Shown here: positions 22,822 to 33,484 of the stretch, piece after piece
Position numbering within the stretch: position 1 is the stretch's first letter
Layout: each line of letters opens with the position of its first letter
Assembly (NCBI GenBank): GCA_013368375.1
Contig: JAACJP010000032.1
Span: forward strand, 401,800 to 465,799
Length of the DNA: 64,000 nucleotides
From: Tricholomella constricta
Taxonomy: Eukaryota; Basidiomycota; Agaricomycetes; Agaricales; Lyophyllaceae
Direction: 5' to 3'
Notes under the pieces: generated by a model
Seen by the model: only the letters and a program-made list of their open reading frames with translations
Database searches by the model: none
Told to the model about the DNA's origin: nothing
Translations under genes and position numbers: made by a program

Positions 22822-23819
22822 TCTCCTCTGGTGTTCGACCGCGTCAACCCGTTAGGGAAACGTGGTCTAGGGATCGTCTCCATCGTGAACGATCCATCGC
22901 TCTCGGTTGCGCTATTGACAAAAGAACTTGGAAGAACTACGGGTCCGCTTTGAACTCTTATATCAACTTTGTCAAGTCCCATAGCTTCCCCTTGGAACCC
23001 ACTCCCGACACCCTTTCACTGTTCACAGTCTACATGTGTCACCATATCAAACCTCGCTACGTCGCCACTTACTTAACTGGTATCTGCAACCAGTTAGAAC
23101 CGTTCTTTCCCGAAATTCGCAAACACAGAACCTCTAAGCTTGTATCGAAAACTCTTGCAGGCTGTATGCGCCTACGAGCCATTCCTACTTCTCGTAAGTC
23201 CCCACTCAGCCGGGATGACCTTTCTCGGGTCCTTGATCACTACAACGCATCTCAACATCATGATGATCTTCTATTCGTCTCGCCACTCTTAACGGGCTTC
23301 TACGCTCTCATGCGGCTAGGCGAACTCACGGCGCCCGATGATCGTGATCTTTACGACGATCGCAAAATCTCGAAAATTTGGACTTATAAGATGTCAGAAC
23401 ATGAATATGAATTTGTTCTGCCTAGTCATAAAGCCGACAAATTTTTCGAAGGCAACCGCATCATCGTCAAGAGCGTCAATCATCGGTCCAACCCTGTCCC
23501 CGCTTTCAGGTCCTACATCAGATCCAGGAATGCGCTCTTCCCCCTCTCACGCGAATTGTGGTTGCGAGCAGACGGCACTGTCCCCCGTCGGTCTTTCTTC
23601 ATCAGTCGACTCCGGTTGTTCTTCAATTCTACCATCGCCGGTCAATCCATGAGAGCAGGGGGCGCGACGTGGTTAGCGGAACGAGGCGTTGCTCCTCACC
23701 TCATTCAAGCCACAGGCCGCTGGTCTTCCGAATCGTTTCAAATTTACATCAGGAAAAGCCCTGTTCTCATCCAGGCTTTGCTTTTCTCTGACAACGACGA
23801 TAACACTTTCGTCCATTAG
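22818..23819 (+). CDS. Tyrosine recombinase of the Ngaro-like element
   Basis: 333 residues from ATG 22818, which overlaps the RT stop by four bases (ATGA). Phage-integrase family residues are visible: first Arg in GFYALMRLGEL, the second Arg in SMRAGGATWLAERG (the usual HxxR is SxxR), Trp in GRW and the nucleophile Tyr in FQIYIRK. An N-terminal SAM-like core-binding region (about 30-125) is present. It would insert the circular DNA copy by strand exchange without making target duplications (family knowledge). Confidence 0.85.
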   Translation: MISSGVRPRQPVRETWSRDRLHRERSIALGCAIDKRTWKNYGSALNSYINFVKSHSFPLEPTPDTLSLFTVYMCHHIKPRYVATYLTGICNQLEPFFPEIRKHRTSKLVSKTLAGCMRLRAIPTSRKSPLSRDDLSRVLDHYNASQHHDDLLFVSPLLTGFYALMRLGELTAPDDRDLYDDRKISKIWTYKMSEHEYEFVLPSHKADKFFEGNRIIVKSVNHRSNPVPAFRSYIRSRNALFPLSRELWLRADGTVPRRSFFISRLRLFFNSTIAGQSMRAGGATWLAERGVAPHLIQATGRWSSESFQIYIRKSPVLIQALLFSDNDDNTFVH

Positions 23820-24170
23820 CTACGTCCTCCTTTCCTATCACTCTTCACATTTTCCCTGGACTGTTCAATTTACTTACACTTTTCTTTTCCTATTGACAAA
23901 CAGACTTTTCGCTCGACTTGTACATTTTATCAACGTTCCTTCTCGGACTTTTCGGACTTCCCCTTTTTGGACCTTTCAACGTCACATCCCTTTCTTCTCG
24001 TCGCCTTTCAACCTCTCGGACATATCTTCCTCTTTACACTCGGACATATCGGACAACTTTTTCCTCAAACCTATCGGTCACTAAAATGGACAGTACCATT
24101 TATCTTTTTTATTCATATTTCTTCCTTCCTCCTCAAGATCGTTCCTCAATCTTTCTTTCTTATAGGGTTT

Positions 24171-24255
24171 AGGTGTACCTGAACTCGAAAATACATCACC
24201 CGGATCTGGGACCGGCTTAGTCAGCCCTCCCGTTGCACGATCCGGGATTCCACTA
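24171..24255 (+). repeat. Split direct repeat B1
   Basis: Matches B2 (24558-24642) almost base for base from AGGTGTACCTGAACTCG to GGGATTCCACTA. Downstream it continues TAACTTACCTCG..., a context that also serves as an empty site for the insertion at 24643. Confidence 0.88.
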
Positions 24256-24352
24256 TAACTTACCTCGTGGTCATTTGCTGGATAAGCCATTGGTTGGGTT
24301 TAAACGTCCCGTTTACACAAGACCAATGGAAAAATCCGAAGCCGCTGTCCCA

Positions 24353-24518
24353 AGAATTACGTAATGTCAGCGGAACTGAGGAGGGAATTGGCCGGCGAGA
24401 GAACTCCTTAGGTTCTCCCCATCACACCAATTCCCCCTCAGGTGAGCTGATATTACATTTAGGGTGTCCACATTAACCAATGGACCCTCAGAACAGGGCC
24501 TTCGGATTTTAGATCTAC
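24353..24518 (+). repeat. Split direct repeat A2
   Basis: Second copy of A (see 19363-19529), 97 bp beyond B1. In canonical elements B1 and A2 abut; the spacer here is unusual. Confidence 0.88.
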
Positions 24519-24557
24519 CCGCCCTCCACACCCTTTGTATTTTTTGGTATCCTCTGA

Positions 24558-24642
24558 AGGTGTACCTGAACTCGAAAATACATCACCCGGATCTGGGACC
24601 GGCTTAGTCAGCCCTCCCGTTGCACGATCCGGGATTCCACTA
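24558..24642 (+). repeat. Split direct repeat B2
   Basis: Second copy of B; ends at the TA where the inverted-repeat element at 24643 begins. Confidence 0.88.
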
Positions 24643-25452
24643 CAGTCTTTCACCGGTCCTTGACACACCCAAATCAAGATGGCTGTCGGAAATTTTTTGT
24701 AGATAGGAAATGAGGAATCAGAGTTGGTAGGGCATCGAATTAGGATACAAAGATGTATTCCAGCTATTGAAATTGGTTATCTACGAAGAGGAATGGGGGG
24801 GATGGAAGACATCTGTTCAATGAGCCCTTATCAGCGAATTTTCTGTCCTCGACACACCAGTCACATCAGAGTGACAGCCAAAACGGGTGCTGAGGTCATC
24901 AGCCGATCGGCCTCGTCCTGGAGTTCATTTCTGATTTTGACCTCCACCTGAGCTTTGCGGAGTTCAGAGTATGCATTTTTGGTCATTGTGCATTGATGAA
25001 GAGACGTTGAGAATCCAGTCGCGTCGAGGAGGAAATGATGATTTTCGGATGAGGTCCTGATTTGGAACGCGTGATGTGACCGACAGATGCTGCTCAACAC
25101 CATCATGTACTGGTCTACCCTCCAATGCTCGACATCCGGAGCTCAGTTGTGCTAGCAGTATTACCTGGAGCAAGTCTTGAACATATGAAGGCTGATACCT
25201 AGAAAAAATTCTGGGTAACTTCTGTAATAGCCTTGGATCTGGCCGTCAAAAATTCACAAATATCCAAATCCTCGACTGATCACTCTCTCTATTTTGCACA
25301 AGATGATTATTCTCCTCCAAGATCGAGAGAGATATAGCTATACAGTATACAATCATCATAAAAAAAACTCCGAGCTGATTGAGCAACAGGATCTGAAGAA
25401 ATTGGAGTTTGTGTCAAGGAGTGGTGGTGTGTCAAGGACCGGTGAAAGACTG
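24643..25452. mobile_element. 0.8 kb TA-flanked inverted-repeat element (Tc1/mariner-type, non-autonomous)
   Basis: Perfect 29 bp inverted repeats, counting the flanking TA: 24641-24669 begins TACAGTCTTTCACCGGTCC and 25426-25454 is its reverse complement. TA occurs at both borders, as expected for Tc1/mariner-type insertion. The interior has short ORFs (for example 24861-25106 minus) with no transposase motif, so it looks like a non-autonomous or decayed member. Removing it plus one TA restores GGATTCCACTATAACTTA, identical to the context after B1. Confidence 0.8.
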
Positions 25453-25454
25453 TA

Positions 25455-26597
25455 TAACTTAGCTGGGGCACCTTGGACTCTTACCACGACATGGTGGAGT
25501 TTTCCCACGCTCTTCACTGAGCAAAGAGAGGGACCGTCGTTCGACAGTCCCAGCCAACGCTGGTCTCACCTATGGGAGGCATAGCAGGCTACACCGCTGA
25601 TATAGTCGCTGTCGCTGCCGCTGAAACGGCGCCTAGTGACCCACCACTTCCGAATTCACCCGATGCTATCCAACCCGCCCGACTTCAAGTTCGCGGCGCG
25701 TTCCTGTTGCATCCACGCTGACCGATACAGCAATAGATGCTGCCGCAACAGATCCCAGCGTAATCTGCCACGCCGTCATTGCTATACCCATGTATCCCCA
25801 CTGTTCAACTCATCAATACGCGAGGGCACCCAACACTGCCGTATCTAACCTGAACACAGCGCCGAACTTCTATCACGAGACATCCATCCCAATCGCCATC
25901 CTACTCTTCCGCTTTTCAAGGCTCTTACCCAACGAATCAAACTTGCCATCCACCTATGATCGATACTCTTTGCACGAATATTTGATGTTGCACGGGGCGT
26001 GGTTAACCCCGAGGAGGCCAAGTCGTCCCTCTTTATAATCCTACGACGCTTTTTAAAAACTGGTGCTGGCCGGGCACGGGCTGTATTTGTCAAGGGCAAG
26101 TTTGGACTTGCAGGAGAACTGGGCATGGTGGTACAGTTGGAATATCGGCGAAGGAGGCGGCGGCCTGGGCGAGGGCTGAGATACCCCAAGGAGGAGGAGG
26201 AGGGGCCGAGGAAGTTGCCCAACCCGACCACACACCCGTTTGTTGCCGACCGCCCACAATGCGGATACGCACCCTTCGGATCTGAGGAGAGCGCGCCAGC
26301 CTGCGTGGCCTCGCTATTCATACGAGATCTCATACTGGACGTTGTTATGTTTCCTTTTGCCGCTTCTGTCTCTTCCTTGATTCCGTACTGACTCACATAA
26401 CACCACACCACTCCATTTCTCTTATCTTCTCAATTCCTGCCAAACACAACGTATGATATTCCACACACTTAGAGACTACAAGATCCACCGACCATCCATG
26501 CATCGTTATTTCTTCACGTTACCCTTTCTTGGCTTTTAGCCCTGCTTCTTAGCTCAGTATGTAGCTTGCCGGCAGTAAAATTCAAATTCATCATCAT
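25455..26597. other. Unrecognised, gene-poor stretch
   Basis: Short open stretches on both strands; the longest are 25845-26411 minus (188 codons) and 25999-26391 plus. A plus-strand segment near 25985-26150 reads like coding sequence (FIILRRFLKTGAGRARAVFVKGKFG, broken into its key parts) but is interrupted upstream by stops. I cannot name a family; probably a gene relic. Confidence 0.35.
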
Positions 26598-26641
26598 CCA
26601 CTATAACTTACCTCGTGGTCATTTGCTGGATAAGCCATTGG
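26598..26641 (+). repeat. 44 bp copy of the sequence around the B1 end
   Basis: Identical to 24250-24293 (from CCACTATAACTTACCTCG to GATAAGCCATTGG). It includes the last bases of repeat B and the spacer after it, but neither the rest of B nor A. It may be a fragment of another element copy. Confidence 0.75.
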
Positions 26642-26769
26642 ATAAGCTCAGAGCGCGCCGATGACTGATCGATGATCGGGTGGCTGTGCGACCACCACGA
26701 TGACGAGGCCAACAGGCTGTACTGTCATCCATTGACGTGTAGTTATCGCCGTCCCGGTCGTAAGTTTCT

Positions 26770-27570
26770 CCACACACGCCTATCGAAACTCTGATCAAAC
26801 CCACAGCACACGGACCGCGCCCTCCGCACTGCCTTGGCCCTCCTGCGATCCCTCAAGCCACGCCTGGACGCCATCCTCGACGCTGATGGAGGCGAGCATG
26901 CGGATCATGCAGGCCTTCGGGTCGTCCTCGACACGCTCCGTATTATGCCCCCGGTCCCGTCCCCAGGCGCATCCGAGGAGGTGTGGGCCAAAGTGCTGTT
27001 TACCTCGCACCGCGCGAGATGGGGGTAGACGGCGTGAAGCTGCAGAGGATTGCCGGTACGTCTCGCTCTTCTCCCTCTCGACCACTAACTCCATTCACGA
27101 GGCAGGATATGTTAGCGAGACACCACCGCTCAAGATAGGCACACGCAGTCTTGTACACTTCCATTCGCTCGCTACCTCTTCCCCCCACAGCTCCACTGCA
27201 CTGTCCTCAACACCTCTCAGCGCCGCCCGGCCCGTGCCCGTGCCCGCGCCCCCTTCTGCTATTCAGATATTCTTCGCGCACTCGCCCCGGGCCCGGCATG
27301 GACACCAAAGCTGCATCCACCGGTCCCTGTCACAGCCCCCACCCCCGCCTCCACCTCGACAACCAAGGCCCTTCCTCCACCCCCTGCACCGGTGCCCCTC
27401 GCTCGTGCCCTCGCCCGATCCTCCACCCCAGCCTCTGCGACGGAGACGCCTATCATAGTGCACGAGCTAGGGCTCTGGGCTATGGGCAGCCGCGCGCCGG
27501 ACGGGGCATATGTCATCTGCGGGCGTGTGTCGTTGGGTGGTGGAGGTGTGCCAGGGGGCGCGGCGTGAAA
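26770..27570 (+). pseudogene. Unrecognised duplicated gene relic, copy 1
   Basis: Parallels 62243-63110. Both read LLRSLKP(R/H)LDAI..., then GLRVVLD / GLQVVLD, MGVD or TGVDSIKL, and further on LWA(M/I)GSRAPDG. The pieces lie in different frames with stops between, so this is a relic or an intron-rich gene I cannot assemble. Function unknown. Confidence 0.45.
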
Positions 27571-30232
27571 CAGCCGTTATTTTATGTCTTCCTTTCTTGC
27601 GGTTTGTTCTCGTACCTGCGTTGTGTTATCGCGTTGTGTTATCGTTTTGTTTTTATGCTACGCCACACATTCTTCCCAGTCCAATCCCCCGTCCCGGTCC
27701 ACCTCCACCCACCTTGGCCTTGTCCACGCGCCCATCACCGCACCACCATACCACCGCGCCCGTTCACGCCCAGATTGGGAAGGAGCGGTGCCAGGGTCGC
27801 CGAGGCGCTGTCATACACAAACATCCTTACCGCCGATTGTCAGGTTTCGTTCCGACGGGAATTCTGCTGTGACGAGTGGCCTGGGTGGTTGTCGACTCAC
27901 TGATTTCTGAAGGTATGAACAGAGCAGGATAGATAAAGCTTTCAGACACCCATGGCATGCGTCGTGCAAGCCCCTGATTTCGACCACGAAGGACACCTAC
28001 CGCGGCCGCCCTCGCCCCTGCTGAACACATGATGTCGTCGACTCCAAACACTCCATCACCCCCACACCCACCGCATGCCGCCCACGCCGCCCTGCCCGTC
28101 TTTCTCTACCGCGCATCTCCCTAAGTGATGGTTCCTCGTTTTGTTGACTTTTGGGCGGCGCCGTCACTGTAAGGATTTGGCGTGGTCGGCGGTGCCAAAG
28201 AAGGAGGGCGACAACCCCACAGGGCTGTCGACACGAACATCCAACGTGCCCACGAAAAGCGAGTCCGCGATCATTAGATCTGGCTTTCAACAGCCCTTGC
28301 GAGCCGCTCTCTTCTCATCCAAGTTCCAAAGCTCTATGCAGAGAAATGGAAATCACAGGTCAACGCGGGACCGACCTCTCGACGTGAGCGACTTTCCACA
28401 CTGGCCAGGCCTTTCGCATTGCTGCTTCCGACGAGACAGCACAGCACTCGACACTTCTCTAGAGAGAGAGGCGAGCGCATCTTCCGCCCACACCACCACC
28501 AGCGCGGATCCAGTCTTCCGGCCTTCAAATGAACGGCTGGAATACGAGTCATCGAGTCCCGAGCGGTTTATGATAAGTTTACCCTTTTTAAGAGACCGTA
28601 CCATCGTCTGTTGGGACGACATCAGCGAAGCAGGGAGTGGACGTTTTCTCACGCTTGTGATGAATTGTGTCCGTGATTTACTACACGACGGTTTACTTTG
28701 AGTGTTTCTCCAAGTCATTATCATCGTAAGTGATGTGCAAGCGTATCGTACTACACGTTAAATCCACTTTCTTTTGCCCGCCCTCCGCTCTTTTTTCACT
28801 TCAAAACATACTTACTAAATGTTTCTTTTAGACCGACACTCGTGAGGCTGTCGAGCGACTCGTTGCCTTTCCCAATCGGCCAAGCGACCTGGAGGCCTGG
28901 CGACTGGCGCTAGATTTTCCACTCCCAATCCCCACCCGTCTGTACATTGGTATATCTATCGTACCACGAGACGACGCTACCAGGCTTTGAATCCTCCACC
29001 AGCATTCTCCACAAAGTCACCACATCAGCAATCTCCGAAATGGTATCTTCGACATGCAGCAGCAGTGTGGATCTATCTTCAAGCCTCAGCGCTAAGCTCC
29101 GCGCACCTGATATCCACAAGGAGTTAGTCGGGCTGCCATGGGCTAGCCACTATTCGGACCGCCTGCGAGAACACCACACAAACATGGAAAACATCACCGC
29201 AGCGAGATTCAATTTCTTTGCATTCAGTCTTCCCACCCTTGACTCACGGAACAGAACGATCTCCGAGCTCCTCATTGCACACAAGCTTCCATTCTGGTCC
29301 CCCTCATCACATCTTGCATCAACACTTCGACTTTAAAACCTTGCTCATGGCTATCGACGTCACGAGCTGGAAATTAGAGTTCTAGGCTGCAAAATGGTAC
29401 GATTGTTACACTCGCCAGTCAATCGCCATCGTTTGGAGCTTCTTCGTGGAGCAGGTGTGTTCTGTACACTGTGTCCAGATCTATCAATGATTGTGCAGCA
29501 TCTTCGCAGCTCTCCTACTGGTGGAAGAAAAAACCCTCTTCCGTATCATGCCAGTCGCTTTTGAAAATATTTAAGCCGCTTGTAGGCAAATGACTTTTTC
29601 CAGATGGGCAGAAAGCTCACCTTGTTCTCTCACTTTCGATCTGCAGGCGCTGACCGCAAAGGCTCTATGGATCCTGTCGGTGAACAGTGGCGCTATGTGG
29701 CCTTCTGCTCATCCCCCGTAATGTACCAGATATAGTGCTCGCATTTCATCGATGAGATGCAAGGACTCAAAGCCTCACACTGCCGCCTTCAAGCCGAGTA
29801 CTAAGCTTCTCCTGGTGTGGAACCCTATAGTGCTTTCCCGAATTCACAAAGACTCGGAGAAACCATTCGTTGGTTATGGCCCTTCGATAACACCGGAGAA
29901 GACGCCGCCGACCCTCGGCTAGGTCTGACATGTTGGACGAGCGTCATACCTTGACATTTCTCTGTTCGTAGCAATCGCGGCGATGCGCCTATACGCCTGA
30001 CTGCACGTATATGGTATCCATCGGTTTTCTATATTATCATCCTCTCACACTAACCTGTCTGACGCTAGTACCAGGCATTGAACTTCTCTCGGAGTTGTTC
30101 CTTTCCCGGCGGCGCAAAACGTGCCCTCCTTTACATTCTGGCTGTGAAGTATAGCTCCATCATGGCGTGTTATCTGTTCCACGCGCTGCCGTGCAGTTAC
30201 TTCTAACAATAGCAAAGACATGGATTTCGAGT
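27571..30232. other. Unrecognised region with short ORFs
   Basis: Plus-strand stretches 28141-28701 and 28947-29336 are open for 130-186 codons, and a short segment at 28832-28960 reads like a coding exon (TDTREAVERLVAFPNRPSD). No domain is recognised and no consistent splice model was found. 29340-30230 shows nothing. Confidence 0.35.
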
Positions 30233-30241
30233 ATATAAGGC
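30233..30241 (+). promoter_or_regulatory. TATA-like box upstream of the lectin gene
   Basis: TATATAAGG lies about 85 bp before the start codon at 30318, a normal distance for a fungal core promoter. Confidence 0.5.
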
Positions 30242-30317
30242 CATCGATGCACACTTCCAAAGCAGCACTTCAACTAGCTCTCTCGTTCCGTACAATTCTC
30301 AAACCTCCATCTCAGCA

Positions 30318-31096
30318 ATGCTTCCCGCTCTTGTCATTTCAGAGGCCGTCGGTTACGCCACCACGGCCCACCCCAGGAACACCTTCGATGACCTCAGGGA
30401 CGGTAATATCCGTTTACTCACCTCAGCACCATCGGATTCTGACTCTTTCAATTCCAGTTGGTCTCTGGCCCGCCCACCAATACATCAAAAAAGTCACGAA
30501 CATTAGCGTCTGGGTCGGCACCTCACAGCCCAACGGCATCGAAATCACCTATACACTCTCCAACACCACCCAGCCCAGTGTCCAGATGCACGGACTGCGC
30601 TCTGGAACCCAGAGGACTGCGACCGTCGCCGGCAAGTTTTTTGGCGCTCTCGACATTACTTCCCATGTTGACTGATACACTTTGTACGCGACAGACAACG
30701 AGTTCTTCGTCGGCATATTTGGTGCCATTGACAATAACACCGACCAGCCCACTCTCAGGCGCATCGGGTTCCTCATCTACAACAAGGACACTGGTGCTCT
30801 CACCCAGAAAGGTTGGTTTCCTTGGCCTTGCTTGAATCTCTTCACTCAATCACTCGCTGCGCCGCAGGCCCCTTCCCCGACCCCACCGTTACCACCGCAA
30901 ACATCGCCGGCTTCACTTCGCTTGGATTGATCATCGGGTTCAGCGGCACTACTGCCGCCAACGGTAAGCTGCCGCTCTTCATTATCAAAGAACAATGATC
31001 CTGTCACTCATCGTCCTCGCAGGCAACCTCGACACCGTCGCAGTCTACAAGGTCCAATCTGGCGGCTCTACCGACTTTGGCATCAGTGACTTCTGA
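30318..31096 (+). CDS. Jacalin-like lectin domain protein
   Basis: Five exons (30318-30402, 30458-30631, 30695-30811, 30868-30963, 31023-31096) join in frame to 181 residues. Intron 1 is 55 nt with a CTGAC branch-like site; intron 2 has a GC donor (GCAAGT). The order FDDLRD, VTNISVWVG...PNGIEITYTLS, FFVGIFGAIDNN, IGFLIYNKDTGA, GLIIGFSGTTA and LDTVAVY fits the beta-prism pattern of jacalin-related mannose-binding lectins, where GFSG...LDAIGVY ends the domain (family knowledge). The assignment is by pattern only. No signal peptide is evident. Two decayed relatives lie at 8190 and 37470. Ligand unknown. Confidence 0.68.
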
Positions 31097-33480
31097 GCCT
31101 ACATCTCATCGTGTCCTCCTTCTTTCCAACCTTTTCCTCATGTTGTTCCCAGTTCATAGGTAGCAGTACGTACATGTAGGAGATCGCTTCTTGTTAGTAG
31201 TGGTCTTCAAAGGACTTTCGGCGTCTGCCAGCATTTTTCCTACTTTGTGAGCGTGCCAGAGGACACAAGTAAAGTCTCGCCAGACCTGACTTCTAAAATG
31301 AGCCGAAGAACAAGCGACCTCATTCCAGGCGATCAGCCGTCGCCAACACATGGACTCTCCAGCATACAGCAAAAACAAAGAAAAAGATAGTTGCTGAATA
31401 AACCACCTAGCGCGTCATCCCAGGCAACGCCTCGCCGCCGTCTGCAAACACCAATAGGACAGCCAACGAGTCAGCATCAGCGACGGTGGAACCTGCAACT
31501 CCATGAGTTGTTTCATGGCTGGATGAGGACTTGAAACAGGACGCTCCCGGGTAGGTACCCCATCAGTCGCGGTGAGCTTTAGCTAGAAATTTACGGTGTC
31601 GGCCCATAATAAGCAGACAATAATGCGCAGCGGAAAAGAAAGCTTACTTGTTCACAGACAAGCAAAGCCTCGCACAGTTGCAAGTCGTCATTCTGACTGA
31701 TGACGCCTTTGCGCGAGCGACCTCGATCCATGCGATTAGTGGTCCACGTCAAATGCCCAATCAACACATGTGTATTTTCCAACATGCAGGAAAAAGAAAA
31801 TAAAAAGAATGAAGAAGATACAACTCAATTGAAGAACACAGCGTGACTCGCCTGGAAGTGATCCTGCCATGTGTCCTGACCGGAGAAGGGGAAGGTTGTT
31901 GCGTATTGTCTCTCGGCGCTCAGCTGCACATTGCAGTCGGGGCACGGGCACAAGCGCTTCCGGACTCCAAATGTCGACCTTTCGAAGACGATAATGGCGT
32001 GGAACCGGCTCTTTGACGCCCTCAAAACTGAGCCGGACGGATCGGACAGAGGCGGAGCTGCGCGCCATCCCTGTGCTGGAAAAAATCATGATGAGAATGA
32101 AGAATTATCACTATTCTCGGTAAATCGAGTAACTCCCCACCGAGTTCGGGTTTCCAGGGCCTGTGGTGTGATCGTCAATGGATGCAGATTGGGCAGGACC
32201 GGAGATTGGGGCGAACGAATGATTTACATTAAGTTGTCGCACGAGCCGGGGTTGAGGTGTCAGAGTGAGTTGATTTACGCTTGTAGAGGTTCTTGCGAGC
32301 AATGGTGGGTATCTGGCTAGAATTCGAGGCGGAACGAGACTGTAGTTTTGTGGGGTGCGGTGCGTAGGCAGGGAGAGTGGTAGAGTGTGCGATAGAGGGC
32401 CGCCGTCGCCCGCTGAATAAGAGTAACAAAGGCAGGGTTCATGCTCATGCTGGGAGCATTAGCGGCTGGGCAGCGCACACGAGGACCTCCTGTGCCGTCG
32501 CACTTGGACGCGTCGGGGACGATTCCAGTGCGGACTGCTTCTTGCAGTAGGAACGAGTAGAATAAGCAGTAACTTTCATGGCAGGCCTTCGAAACAAAAG
32601 GAAGAACAGGAACGGAACAGCGATTGTATAAGTTCTGAGCAGGGCGATCGTGGAGAGGATTCAATGCAGGGTTCTCGCTGTACGCGGTTCTTCGTCGGAT
32701 TACCGCCATGCAAGAGTGCATGACCACGTAACGGTCTTCGGCAGACACACGTGAGGGGCCTGGATGATCGCGTGTTGAAGAAACCCATGCCTTCAGTGAC
32801 AGACTGAGAACGAGAGCAGCCACCACCATCTTCAGTGATCGACCATGAACTGGGGCAACCTCCCAGGACAAGTAAATCGTGGTTCAAGTCCCTCGTCTTC
32901 GTGGTTCCATGTCCGCCTTTCACTCCTGGAAGATGCGAGACTGTCGCCGAAACCGGATAGTAAATCAGAAAGCCCCAGACGTACCCTTCTTTAGAGGATG
33001 ATGGCAATGATGCCAGTCCGGCGTTCGGGTACGAGTTGCTAGGCCGAGGGTTTGGACCAACGGTGAGCAAAGCCATGAGATTTCGAAATGCTTTAGGAAC
33101 GATGCATCAGCGTCATGAGGTACAAATGCTTATAGTTCCGCTGTGCAGTCTTCAGGCTCCGGATCAGAATGTCCTTGTTTCGACGGAAGTAAAATTTGCA
33201 CGCAATGTACGCAGCAAGCCAGCAGAGGTAGATCGAATTAATTTCGATGACCCATAGAAGTGCGGTAGTGTTGAAAACGAGACCGAGAACGAGGAGATTT
33301 TTTCGCGAGATGCAATTCTGGGCTGAGATCAGCGTGGCGAAACGGACGGCGTCGTACAACAACACCAAATCTTGGCTGATCACCTACTTTCCGCCTCCAC
33401 AATTCTCAAGCTTGGCGCCTCTGCGTGAGCTCTGCGACTGCCCGTTCTGGTACATATTGGATCCAGACCACAACTCGCGA
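31097..33480. other. Unrecognised region with degraded minus-strand ORFs
   Basis: Minus-strand pieces include 31825-32089, with a Cys/His pattern CPDCNVQ...WQDHFQASH reminiscent of a zinc finger, 32317-32871, and 33093-33383, a 96-codon stretch with two hydrophobic segments (LVLGLVFNTTALLWVI; IYLCWLAAYIACKFYF). The part at 32750-32930 has a diverged relative at 61290-61480. I cannot assemble a gene or name a family. Confidence 0.35.
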
Positions 33481-33484
33481 AAAT

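Larger units (their letters stand above)
19363..24642 (+). mobile_element. Ngaro-like (DIRS order) retrotransposon with split direct repeats
   Basis: Gag-like ORF, RT-RNase H ORF and tyrosine recombinase ORF in that order, with no aspartic protease or DDE integrase seen. Direct repeats are arranged A1 (19363-19529), ORFs, B1 (24171-24255), A2 (24353-24518), B2 (24558-24642). This A1-B1-A2-B2 pattern is the split direct repeat layout known from PAT and Ngaro elements and differs from the inverted ends of DIRS1. All three ORFs are open, so the copy may be young. The right end is interrupted by a separate inverted-repeat element at 24643. Confidence 0.85.

Noticed and set aside
24353..24642. A2-B2 as a separate 290 bp mini-element next to a complete A1-B1 element
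   Set aside because: Possible, but A1-B1-A2-B2 is the known split direct repeat layout, which explains it more simply. The 97 bp spacer keeps a little doubt.
32870..32900. tRNA B-box-like GGTTCAAGTCC
   Set aside because: No A box or cloverleaf upstream, and the same words recur in a diverged repeat at 61440.
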